From positions 930,001 to 994,000 of the forward strand of contig NZ_MDGQ01000003.1 in NCBI RefSeq assembly GCF_001747105.1: a stretch of DNA of 64,000 bases, in the 5' to 3' direction. The notes beneath the pieces were generated by a model. It had not been told where the DNA came from. It ran no database searches and saw only the letters and a program-made list of their open reading frames with translations. This document shows positions 26,272 through 34,776 of this stretch, piece after piece. A program made the position numbers and the translations under genes. Within the stretch, counting starts at the first letter, position 1; the number at the start of each line of letters is the position of its first letter. Source of the stretch: Roseivirga misakiensis (GTDB lineage Bacteria > Bacteroidota > Bacteroidia > Cytophagales > Cyclobacteriaceae).

Positions 26272-29200
26272 ATGATTGAACAGTTGAAAGAACTCCGGTT
26301 AATCACTATTCTACTTATTTTAGGCGGTTTAGTTCACCCTCTCTTAAACTATCAATTAAGTGGTCAGGACAATGCTGAGCTTCTTATGGGAAAGGCTAAG
26401 GAATATTCTCAAATCTATGATTTTGATAATGCGATTGAGACATTAGAAAGGGCTTCATCCCTCTATTTGAAAAAACAAGATTCTCTCAACTATTTCTTTG
26501 CCAGAATAAAAGTAGCCTCCCAGCTTGCCAAAAAAAGAAGTTTTGAAGAAGCATATAGCGTCATTAGCGGTATTATTAATAGAAACGAGAATTCTCAAAT
26601 ACTATTAGAAGCATATATTACAAAGGCCGAAATCCTAAGGCTATCACGAAAATGGCCTGAAGTCTTGGAGACTCTTAACTCCACTTCGAGATTTATGGAT
26701 GGAAACTCCTATAAGGGAGTTTTAGGGATTGCTCGTTCTAAGGTTATTCAGGGTAAAACCGAAGCAGCTACTGGAAAATTCACAGAGGCATTGACCTCCC
26801 TAACCGAAAGCCTTGCGATATATGACAGCTTAAATCTAAAACCTGAGCTCGCCCAAGTTTATTATGAACTTGGCAGAGTTAATTCAATGAACTCTGATCC
26901 TAATAATGCGCTCATTCACCTTAATAAAGCTGACTTAATAAATACTGCAGTCGCAAGCAGCAAAAAGAGTTTTTTTATAGCCAAGGTTTACTCACAACTT
27001 GGAATGGCATACTCGCAATTAGGAATGTATCCAAATGCATTACAAGAGCTCTTTAAAGCCACAGATATCGCAAGAGAGTTAAACCCAGAAAGTGAAGAGT
27101 TAATAATTGCTTTAACTAGAATTTCGGGGGTCTACAATGATATGGAACAGCCAAAAGAAGGAATATCTTCAATGAAAGAAGCAGCCAACCTTGCCGAACT
27201 TATCTACGGGCAGAACTCTTTAGAAACGATTGCCACCTATAGGGCTTTAGGAAGAGCTTACCTTGTAGACGGTGTATATAACGGAGCATACGAAATTGCT
27301 CGGAAAAATGCTTTGGCAAGTTACAATAAGGCTTTAGAATTATTGAAAACTCATTTCCCTGAAGAGCAAAAGAATCTTGCAACTTTGACCTACGATATAG
27401 GGACAGTTGAACTTTACTTTGGAAATGCAGATGAAGGGTTAAGGCTAATGGCTAATGGTTTGGAAATTGCCATGAAAATTCCTTTTGGTTTTAAGCCAAA
27501 GGCTACTAAACTGGCAAACGATTTGGCCGTTGCATTTTTATCTAAACCTGAAGGGCCTCAGCCTGATTCAGCCATGAAGTACTTTCAAAAAGCATTAGTG
27601 GCTAGTACTAAAAACTTCAAAAGTGAACTCCTTGAGATTAACCCGCAAATTGATGACGTGGTTACTACATATGAGTTTTATCGAGCAATCATTGGGAAGT
27701 CGTATTCAATGGATATTAAATACGAGATAGAACCTAAAACTGAGTTATTAACCTATGCTTTTGATGCTACACTAATAGCAGATAGCATTGCAAATAAACT
27801 GAGAGAATTACCGCTAGGTTATACTAATAAGACCATACTAAATTCTGGAATTGCGGAAAGTCAACATTATGCTATCAGAATTGCGCACAAACTTTTTGAG
27901 ATTACAGCTGATTATAAGTATGCAGAGTTTGCCTACACCTTCTTTGAAAAAAGTAAAGCTAATCAGGCATTTTTTGATCTTAATCCACCAGATATCCCCA
28001 AATCTTACATAGATCAAGAAGAAGCGATCGGCAAGGAACTCTCTTTGTTAGAAACGCTTGTTTATACCAAGGAAAGCAAGATAGAGAACTTGGATAATCG
28101 AAAGTTGAAAGACCTTAAGGAACGCATATTACAATTAAACAAGCAATTGTTAGGACTAAGGCAAAAAATCAAGCGCGATTTCCCTAACTACTACTCATTA
28201 AAGTACAATAACAATTATTTGAATATTGATGAGACAAGAGAAAAGCTATTGGGCGATAAAGAACTCCTTTTAAACTACAATATCTTTGGCAGAAGTATGT
28301 ATTCATTCAGAATTGATAAATCAGGGTTCGATTTTATTAAGCACCTAGACGGGTCAGATTCCACCTTATTTAAGTACATAGATCAATTTACAAGGCAACT
28401 AAAAAGGCCTGGTAGTACTCCCCAAAATATTTCAGAAATGAAGTCTTCATCTTCCAAATTATCTGAATTATTATTTACTGACTCTTTGGATTTTAGTCGT
28501 TACAATAAGGTTACTATAATTGCTGATGGCATACTTCATAAAATTCCTTTTGAGGTTCTACTGACGAAAGGAGTTGATGCAGAATTAGAGGACCATGACC
28601 TACCCTTTCTAATAAAGACCCATGATGTTAGATATGCTACCTCTGCCACTTCTTTAAAACAACTTAATTCATCAAAAAAGCATTCTGGCCAAAAAGTCTT
28701 AGCCTTCGCTCCTTTATTCAATATCAAAAGCACAAACAACCCATCAAATTTTGATTCGACAAGAGCAACTATGGGAAATCTTGCCTATACCCAAGGCGAA
28801 GTGACAGCTATAAAAGATCATTTTGATACCAAGCTTCTTTTAGACCTCGAAGCGACTGAAAGAGCCTTCCGAAAAAATGCATCCGATTATGCAGTAGTGC
28901 ACTTGGCTACTCATGGCATAATTGATGAGGAAAATTCTCTATACTCAAGGTTACTGTTTTCTCCATTTGATCAGGACTCTATTAGTGATGGGTACTTAAA
29001 TATGAGGGAAATTCTTGGCTTAGATGTTCCAGCGAACATGGTTGTCCTCAGCGCTTGTAATTCAGGTTCAGGTAAAATATTATCAGGAGAAGGTGCTTTA
29101 AGTATTGCGAATGGCTTCTTCTACGCGGGTGCTAAAAGTGTGATAATGACGCATTGGACAGCTAACGACAATAGCACCGCGAATATAATGGGTGCTTTTT

Positions 29201-29451
29201 ACAGTTACCTAGCTAAGGGTCAAACCAAAAGTCAAGCTATGAGAAATGCCAAATTGGCTTATCTAAGAGAAAATGACGGCCTCTTGGCACATCCTTATTA
29301 TTGGGCGCACTTCACAGTAAATGGCGATGACAGTCCTATTGTAAAAGCGGGTATTGCCTGGTACTATTGGATAATCATTTTATTGATAAGCATAGGTGTA
29401 ATAGGCTTGATGATAAGAAGAAAGAAAACTGCTTTATCACTGACTGAATAA
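26272..29451 (+). CDS. TPR-repeat protein with C-terminal CHAT (caspase-like) protease domain
   Basis: A 1059-residue protein. An N-terminal hydrophobic segment is followed by tandem TPR helices (about residues 30-500), a coiled linker and a CHAT domain. The domain's caspase-clan dyad is intact: His881 in LATHG and Cys929 in LSACNSG. GEGALSIANGFFYAGAKSV and HPYYWAHF are further CHAT landmarks. A membrane helix near residues 1030-1047 followed by RRKK suggests that most of the protein is periplasmic and anchored at its C-terminus. In Bacteroidota such genes often follow ECF sigma/anti-sigma pairs, as here. It may be the sensor or protease of a regulated-proteolysis circuit; its substrate is unknown. 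Confidence 0.9.
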   Translation: MIEQLKELRLITILLILGGLVHPLLNYQLSGQDNAELLMGKAKEYSQIYDFDNAIETLERASSLYLKKQDSLNYFFARIKVASQLAKKRSFEEAYSVISGIINRNENSQILLEAYITKAEILRLSRKWPEVLETLNSTSRFMDGNSYKGVLGIARSKVIQGKTEAATGKFTEALTSLTESLAIYDSLNLKPELAQVYYELGRVNSMNSDPNNALIHLNKADLINTAVASSKKSFFIAKVYSQLGMAYSQLGMYPNALQELFKATDIARELNPESEELIIALTRISGVYNDMEQPKEGISSMKEAANLAELIYGQNSLETIATYRALGRAYLVDGVYNGAYEIARKNALASYNKALELLKTHFPEEQKNLATLTYDIGTVELYFGNADEGLRLMANGLEIAMKIPFGFKPKATKLANDLAVAFLSKPEGPQPDSAMKYFQKALVASTKNFKSELLEINPQIDDVVTTYEFYRAIIGKSYSMDIKYEIEPKTELLTYAFDATLIADSIANKLRELPLGYTNKTILNSGIAESQHYAIRIAHKLFEITADYKYAEFAYTFFEKSKANQAFFDLNPPDIPKSYIDQEEAIGKELSLLETLVYTKESKIENLDNRKLKDLKERILQLNKQLLGLRQKIKRDFPNYYSLKYNNNYLNIDETREKLLGDKELLLNYNIFGRSMYSFRIDKSGFDFIKHLDGSDSTLFKYIDQFTRQLKRPGSTPQNISEMKSSSSKLSELLFTDSLDFSRYNKVTIIADGILHKIPFEVLLTKGVDAELEDHDLPFLIKTHDVRYATSATSLKQLNSSKKHSGQKVLAFAPLFNIKSTNNPSNFDSTRATMGNLAYTQGEVTAIKDHFDTKLLLDLEATERAFRKNASDYAVVHLATHGIIDEENSLYSRLLFSPFDQDSISDGYLNMREILGLDVPANMVVLSACNSGSGKILSGEGALSIANGFFYAGAKSVIMTHWTANDNSTANIMGAFYSYLAKGQTKSQAMRNAKLAYLRENDGLLAHPYYWAHFTVNGDDSPIVKAGIAWYYWIIILLISIGVIGLMIRRKKTALSLTE

Positions 29452-29452
29452 A

Positions 29453-29484
29453 TTGTTCATCTTCATTTTCATTCCTTAACTTTG
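29453..29484 (+). promoter_or_regulatory. Bacteroidota-type promoter of the haloperoxidase-like gene
   Basis: TTG at 29453-29455 and a perfect TAnnTTTG box (TAACTTTG, 29477-29484) are 21 bases apart, a normal -33/-7 arrangement. Because the box covers the GTG at 29484, that codon cannot be the start; the ATG at 29508 is preferred. Confidence 0.65.
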
Positions 29485-29507
29485 TGGAAGTGAAAAAGAT
29501 ACATGAG

Positions 29508-30839
29508 ATGAAGAAGCATTACTTATTACTGGCACTGACCGTATTACTTTTTAGTGCCTGTGACTCGGGTAAGAAAGAAATTACGATATCGTCAGATGTA
29601 TATCATGACTCAATGGAGAAACTCTCAGAGGTCATTGTTCATGACATATTTTCGCCACCTGTGGCAAGCCGAATTTATGCCTACCCGAGTATCGGTATGT
29701 ACGAAATTTTGGCTAAAACCGACCCAGCTTACAAAAGTCTGGCAGGGCAATTAACAGAGCTCACGGCCATCCCTGAACCTACAGAAGAAGTGAGCTATGA
29801 ACTGGCTGCACTTGAAGCATTTATTAAGCTTGGTACCAACTTCATTTTCTCTGAGGAGAAAATGGATACCTACAAAGCCGAACTATTCAAAGAGCTAAAG
29901 AAAGGGGTGAATAAAACTTATTTTAATGCCTCTTTGGCTTATGGAGATCAAGTAGCGGAACATATCTTGGCTTGGGCCGATGGCGATATGTACAAGCAAA
30001 CACGTACTTTCCCCAAATTTACAGTAACTGATGACCCGACCAGATGGCAACCAACCCCTCCCGGGTATATGGAGGCAATCGAACCAAGTTGGTCTAGAAT
30101 AAGACCGTTTGCGATCGATTCGGCTACACAGTTTGTTCCCGAACGACCTACTCCTTTTGATATGACTGTTGGAAGCCCTTTTTACAAAGAGGTTATGGAA
30201 GTGTATACTGTGGGTAATAACCTATCTGAAGAGGAAAAAGAAATTGCCTCTTTCTGGGATTGCAATCCCTATGTAATGAATGTGACGGGTCATGTAATGG
30301 CTGCGACTAAAAAGATTACACCGGGTGGACACTGGATAGGCATTGTGAAAATTGCTTGTCAGAAAGAAGAAACCCAGCCTATGAAAACAGCAGCTGCCTA
30401 TGCTTTGACCTCAATCGCCTTAGCAGATGGATTTATTAGCTGTTGGGATGAGAAATTTAGAAGTAATCTGATCAGACCAGAGACCCTGATCAATAAGCAT
30501 ATTGATGAAGAATGGTTGCCACTATTGCAAACGCCTCCATTTCCAGAATATACCAGCGGCCACTCTGTAATCTCAAATGCAGCGGCTATAGCTTTAAGTT
30601 CAATTTTTGGAGACAACTTCGCTTTTGACGATGATACGGAAGTTAAATATGGTCTTCCTATCCGATCATTTACTTCATTTATCGATGCCTCAGAAGAAGC
30701 GGCTATCAGCAGGATGTACGGCGGGATTCATTACATGCCGGCCATTGCAAATGGCGTGACTCAAGGGAAAGCACTTGGGAAATATGTAATCGATAAAGTG
30801 TCGCTAAAAAATGAAAGCATAGCGCAGAAAGAAGACTAA
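29508..30839 (+). CDS. vanadium haloperoxidase-like PAP2 superfamily lipoprotein
   Basis: A 443-residue protein from ATG 29508, with lipobox LFSAC giving Cys18. All three vanadate/phosphate-binding blocks are present: Lys316-x6-Arg323-Pro324 (KFRSNLIRP), Ser350-Gly351-His352 in YTSGHS and Arg402-x5-His408 (SRMYGGIHY). The Lys-to-Arg and Arg-to-His distances equal those of fungal vanadium chloroperoxidase. Members act either as vanadate-dependent halide oxidases or as acid phosphatases; sequence alone does not decide. The lipid anchor places it in the periplasm or at the outer membrane. A strong terminator follows, so it is a single-gene unit with its own promoter. Confidence 0.88.
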   Translation: MKKHYLLLALTVLLFSACDSGKKEITISSDVYHDSMEKLSEVIVHDIFSPPVASRIYAYPSIGMYEILAKTDPAYKSLAGQLTELTAIPEPTEEVSYELAALEAFIKLGTNFIFSEEKMDTYKAELFKELKKGVNKTYFNASLAYGDQVAEHILAWADGDMYKQTRTFPKFTVTDDPTRWQPTPPGYMEAIEPSWSRIRPFAIDSATQFVPERPTPFDMTVGSPFYKEVMEVYTVGNNLSEEEKEIASFWDCNPYVMNVTGHVMAATKKITPGGHWIGIVKIACQKEETQPMKTAAAYALTSIALADGFISCWDEKFRSNLIRPETLINKHIDEEWLPLLQTPPFPEYTSGHSVISNAAAIALSSIFGDNFAFDDDTEVKYGLPIRSFTSFIDASEEAAISRMYGGIHYMPAIANGVTQGKALGKYVIDKVSLKNESIAQKED

Positions 30840-30855
30840 GAATAATTCAAATTTC

Positions 30856-30889
30856 AAAAAAAGCCAGTGTCTATGCACTGGCTTTTTTT
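30856..30889 (+). terminator. rho-independent terminator
   Basis: GCCAGTG (30863-30869), six-base loop, CACTGGC (30876-30882), then seven T; the stem is preceded by seven A, so it could work in both directions. It ends the haloperoxidase-like transcript 17 bases after the stop. Confidence 0.9.
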
Positions 30890-30966
30890 GTTGCACAATA
30901 TGCCGTTTACTGGCCAAAAACTATGATTTCCAATAGCAATAGCGTATACTTATAGGTATGTCTTTT

Positions 30967-30980
30967 TGCAATCGATTGCA
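30967..30980. promoter_or_regulatory. perfect 14-bp palindrome, LacI/GalR-type operator candidate
   Basis: TGCAATCGATTGCA reads the same on both strands and has the central CG and TGnAAnCGnTTnCA form bound by LacI/GalR-family regulators. It lies 32 bases before the ATG of the sugar symporter gene, where a repressor would block transcription. No LacI-type regulator gene is in the window. Confidence 0.6.
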
Positions 30981-31012
30981 TAAAAGTCCTACTTCAACCT
31001 TAACAAGAGCAA

Positions 31013-32713
31013 ATGGAAACTATTGGACTGGGGAACATCGATATTGCTATTATCGTGGTGTATCTCGTGGGTATCGTTTGGTATGGTATCCGAAAAGGAA
31101 AGCAAGAAAGTTCTGAGGATTATTTTTTGGCAGGTCGTAACATGGCTTGGCCAATTGTCGGTATTTCGCTTTTTGCAGCAAACATCGGTAGTAATACACT
31201 CATTGGACTTACTTCTGACGCCTTCAATACCGACGTAGCCGTTTATAACTATGAGTGGATGGCCGCGGTGGTCCTAGTCATTTTTGCCATTTTCTTTCTC
31301 CCCTTCTACCTCAAATCCAAGGTCTATACCATGCCTGAGTTCTTGGAAAGAAGGTACGATACAAGAACACGATATCTGTTTTCAGGAATTACCATTATAG
31401 GTAATGTTATCATTGATACGGCCTCTGGTCTGTATGCAGGAAACCTGATTCTTAAAATTATTTTCCCAGACATGCCATCTTGGATCATCATTGCACTTCT
31501 GGCCTTTGCGGCCGCGGCTTATACCATTCCTGGTGGTTTATCATCAGTGGTTCACACAGAGGTAATTCAAGCTGTCCTCCTCATTTTTGGCTCCGTACTC
31601 GTGACTTACTTTGCTTTCAACGAAGTCGGTGGGTGGAGAGCTATGATCGATGGACTAAATGCATTGAACGAATCTGGCGGAATAGATAAAAATGCTGGAG
31701 AAGTCCTGAGTCTCATACGGCCAGCTTCCGATGAATCCATGCCTTGGCCTGGCCTGCTTTTTGGTGTTCCATTACTCGGATTCTATTTCTGGGCCAACAA
31801 CCAATTTATGGTACAAAGAGTACTGTCAGCAAAAGATCTTAACCATGGCCGTTGGGGCGCAATTTTCGCTGGGCTTTTAAAATTACCAGTGCTATTTATT
31901 ATGGTAATTCCAGGCGTATTGGCCATTCTTTTGTTCTCTGATACTGATATAAGCTTCCTAAACTATCCAATCCCAGTAGAAGGAGGGTTCGAAACATGTG
32001 GTGCCTTAGCGGATTGTCCTAATATGACCTATCCTGTGCTAATTTATTCCTTACTACCTACAGGTATCTTAGGGCTTGTGATAGCCGGTTTATTAGCCGC
32101 CATGTCATCGAGTATATCGGCCACGCTGAACTCTGCCTCTACCTTGATTACCATGGATTTTGTGCAAAAACTTAAGCCAGGAATCAGTTCAAAAGGACTT
32201 GTAAGAGCCGGTCAGATCGCTACCATAGTACTCGTAATACTTGCGGCGATCTGGGCACCGATGATAGAATCCTTCCGATCGTTATGGACTTACTTACAAC
32301 AGATTCTAGGCTTTATATCACCACCAATTGTCGCTGCGTTTGTTATGGGTCTATTTAGTAGAAGATCGAACGCAAATGGCGGCTTTTGGAGTTTAGTCCT
32401 TTCTTATGCGCTGGTGCTGGTTTGGATAGGCTACTGTTTCATGACTTATGGAGGAATCAGTACTGGTGACACGGGAGTACATTTCCTATACATAGTGCCA
32501 ACACTATTCGTAATCGCCTTAATAATAAATGCCGTGGTGAGTTCATTTAGTCCAGCACCAACCGACGAGAAGCTTGAAGGCATGATTTGGAGCAAACAAA
32601 TCTACCGCGACGAAACCAAAGAATTGGTTGGGCTTCCTTGGTATAAAAATTACAGAGTACTTTCAGTATTATTGCTCATTTTGACAGCTATAATAGTTAT
32701 TTCGTTTATTTAA
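31013..32713 (+). CDS. sodium:solute symporter (SSS family), probable sugar importer
   Basis: A 566-residue polytopic membrane protein with about 14 hydrophobic segments. Early residues show GIRKGKQESSEDYFLAGRN, a hallmark of SGLT-type symporters, and AANIGSNTLIGL follows in the first core helix that contributes to the sodium and substrate sites. A Cys-containing extracellular loop (ETCGALADCPN) is visible. As first gene of the locus before amylosucrase, alpha-glucosidase and glucokinase genes, it most likely brings in sucrose or another alpha-glucoside with sodium. A perfect palindrome 32 bases upstream points to repressor control, and a terminator follows, so the enzyme genes may have a separate transcript. 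Confidence 0.9.
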   Translation: METIGLGNIDIAIIVVYLVGIVWYGIRKGKQESSEDYFLAGRNMAWPIVGISLFAANIGSNTLIGLTSDAFNTDVAVYNYEWMAAVVLVIFAIFFLPFYLKSKVYTMPEFLERRYDTRTRYLFSGITIIGNVIIDTASGLYAGNLILKIIFPDMPSWIIIALLAFAAAAYTIPGGLSSVVHTEVIQAVLLIFGSVLVTYFAFNEVGGWRAMIDGLNALNESGGIDKNAGEVLSLIRPASDESMPWPGLLFGVPLLGFYFWANNQFMVQRVLSAKDLNHGRWGAIFAGLLKLPVLFIMVIPGVLAILLFSDTDISFLNYPIPVEGGFETCGALADCPNMTYPVLIYSLLPTGILGLVIAGLLAAMSSSISATLNSASTLITMDFVQKLKPGISSKGLVRAGQIATIVLVILAAIWAPMIESFRSLWTYLQQILGFISPPIVAAFVMGLFSRRSNANGGFWSLVLSYALVLVWIGYCFMTYGGISTGDTGVHFLYIVPTLFVIALIINAVVSSFSPAPTDEKLEGMIWSKQIYRDETKELVGLPWYKNYRVLSVLLLILTAIIVISFI

Positions 32714-32731
32714 ATTTGTGTAGAAACTAAT

Positions 32732-32765
32732 CCTCGATCGACGTGAGTCTGGTCGAGGGTTTTTT
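32732..32765 (+). terminator. rho-independent terminator after the symporter gene
   Basis: CCTCGA (32732-32737) pairs with TCGAGG (32753-32758), followed by G and six T (32760-32765). It separates the symporter from the amylosucrase gene. Confidence 0.8.
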
Positions 32766-32824
32766 AATTCTTAGCAGAATTTTCAAAGAACTTAACGCGC
32801 AAACTTCAAGCTGAGCACAGCCTC

Positions 32825-34771
32825 ATGTATCATCCTACCGCACACCTTTTACTTAAAAAGCTGCTCCCAGAATTAAAAAAAGCAGCTGGTGATCAATCGA
32901 TCGCTGATTTTGAAAGAAGATATGTTGCTCTGTTTAGTGACATTTACGACCGATTTCATCAATTGTATGGACAACACCCTGATGCTGTAGAGGCATTTGA
33001 AAAATTGAGTCAAGTACTACTCAACGGTTTCTTAAAAAGACCGAGCTACCTTAAAAAGTCCGACTTAGAAAGAGAAACAAACCCGGCCTGGTTTCGAAGC
33101 CAAGAAATCAATGGTATGATGCTCTATGTCGATCGCTTCAACAAAGACTTAAAGGGCTTATCTGAAAAAGTAGGTTACTTCGAAGAGCTTGGTATTAATT
33201 TCTTGCATTTGATGCCAGTTTTGGAAAGCCCAAAGGTGAAGAATGATGGTGGTTATGCGGTGAGTAACTATCGAAAAATAGACCGTCGATTTGGCACCAA
33301 TGCTGACTTTAAAAAAACTGCCAAAACACTAAGAGATCGAGGAACGATACTTATGCTTGATTTAGTAGTCAATCACACGTCCGATGAACATGAATGGGCC
33401 GTGAAAGCGAAATCTGGCGACCAAAAATATCAAGACTTTTACTACGCTTTCGAAGACCGATCGATACCCTATATGTACGAGCGATCTATGCCGGAAGTCT
33501 TTCCAGAAAGCGCCCCAGGGAATTTCACCTTCAACGAGGAAATGCAAAAGTGGGTCATGACGGTTTTCAACACCTATCAATGGGATCTGAACTATACAAA
33601 CCCACATGTATTGGTGGAAATGCTAGATGTTATTCTGCACCTCGCTAATATGGGAGTAGATGTGTTCAGAATGGATGCCGTAGCCTTCGTTTGGAAACAG
33701 ATCGGCACTGCATGTCAGAATCTACCACAGGCCCACCTAATTCACCAGCTCTTTAAACTTTGTACGCAAATAGCAGCACCGGGAGTAGCCTTTTTAGCGG
33801 AAGCCATAGTTGCCCCTACTGAAATTGTAAAATACTTCGGGCAGTCTAAGGTTTGGAGTAATGAACATGATATTGCCTACAATGCCACGCTGATGGCCTT
33901 ACTCTGGAATTCATTGGCTACACGAAGTACAAGAGTGATGAAAGCGAGCTTGAGGGATGTACCTGCGAAACCCAATGGCACCACTTGGATAAATTATGCT
34001 CGCTGCCATGATGATATCGGAATGGGTTTTGAAGACAGACACATTCAAGAAGCTGGATTTGACGCTGGTGCACACAGGCAGTTCTTGACCAAATTCTTGA
34101 CGGGTGATTTCCATGGCTCATTTGCCAAAGGCTTGCCTTTCATGTACAACCCTAAAACTGGTGATGCACGAATTTCAGGTGCCATGGCCTCATTAGCTGG
34201 ACTGGAACAAGCACTAGAAGAAGATAACAAATTGGGCATCAGACGGGCGATAGACCGTATCAATTTGATGCACTCCATTATCCTTTCTTATGGTGGAATT
34301 CCTGTGATTTATGCAGGTGACGAAATTGCTACCCTTAATGATTATTCTTTTCTAAAAGACGATGCCAAAAGTGATGACAATCGTTGGATGCATCGGCCAG
34401 AGATGGATTGGAAAAAATCGAAAAAGAGAAACACAAAGAAATCTGTTGAATTCGAAGTTTTTCAGTCGTTGAAAAAGATGATAGCCGTCAGAAAAACGGT
34501 AGCTGAATTTGCAGATCATAACAATACACACTTGATAGAAGTATCGAACGATCATGTTTTCGCTTTTGAGAGAAAATTTGAGTCAAAAAGTACTTTTGTC
34601 GTTGCCAATTTTAAGGACTCCGATCAAGAGATCTATCCTCATTTGGTGTTTCCGCAAACAGGAGTAAATCCTTTTAAAATGGTGGACCGAATAACTGGAA
34701 AGTCCGTAAAAGCGGTTGAGGGAAAGATTATGCTCAAACCTTATCAATACTATTGGTTAACAAATAAATAA
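32825..34771 (+). CDS. amylosucrase-like GH13 enzyme (subfamily 4 type)
   Basis: A 648-residue enzyme with a helical N-terminal domain of about 90 residues before the (beta/alpha)8 barrel, as in amylosucrase. The catalytic nucleophile is Asp284 in VFRMDAVAF, the acid/base Glu326 in FLAEAIV, and the transition-state Asp lies in ARCHDDIGMG. The first two almost match the Neisseria polysaccharea numbering (286 and 328). The family splits sucrose and transfers glucose to alpha-1,4-glucan, or in sucrose hydrolases to water. No signal peptide is present, so it is cytoplasmic. It is followed after five bases by a GH13 alpha-glucosidase gene. Choice between synthase and hydrolase cannot be made by eye. 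Confidence 0.88.
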   Translation: MYHPTAHLLLKKLLPELKKAAGDQSIADFERRYVALFSDIYDRFHQLYGQHPDAVEAFEKLSQVLLNGFLKRPSYLKKSDLERETNPAWFRSQEINGMMLYVDRFNKDLKGLSEKVGYFEELGINFLHLMPVLESPKVKNDGGYAVSNYRKIDRRFGTNADFKKTAKTLRDRGTILMLDLVVNHTSDEHEWAVKAKSGDQKYQDFYYAFEDRSIPYMYERSMPEVFPESAPGNFTFNEEMQKWVMTVFNTYQWDLNYTNPHVLVEMLDVILHLANMGVDVFRMDAVAFVWKQIGTACQNLPQAHLIHQLFKLCTQIAAPGVAFLAEAIVAPTEIVKYFGQSKVWSNEHDIAYNATLMALLWNSLATRSTRVMKASLRDVPAKPNGTTWINYARCHDDIGMGFEDRHIQEAGFDAGAHRQFLTKFLTGDFHGSFAKGLPFMYNPKTGDARISGAMASLAGLEQALEEDNKLGIRRAIDRINLMHSIILSYGGIPVIYAGDEIATLNDYSFLKDDAKSDDNRWMHRPEMDWKKSKKRNTKKSVEFEVFQSLKKMIAVRKTVAEFADHNNTHLIEVSNDHVFAFERKFESKSTFVVANFKDSDQEIYPHLVFPQTGVNPFKMVDRITGKSVKAVEGKIMLKPYQYYWLTNK

Positions 34772-34776
34772 GATCC

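Noticed and set aside
29484-29507. GTG start for the haloperoxidase-like protein
   Set aside because: The GTG lies inside a perfect -7 promoter box; ATG 29508 gives a proper lipoprotein signal peptide.
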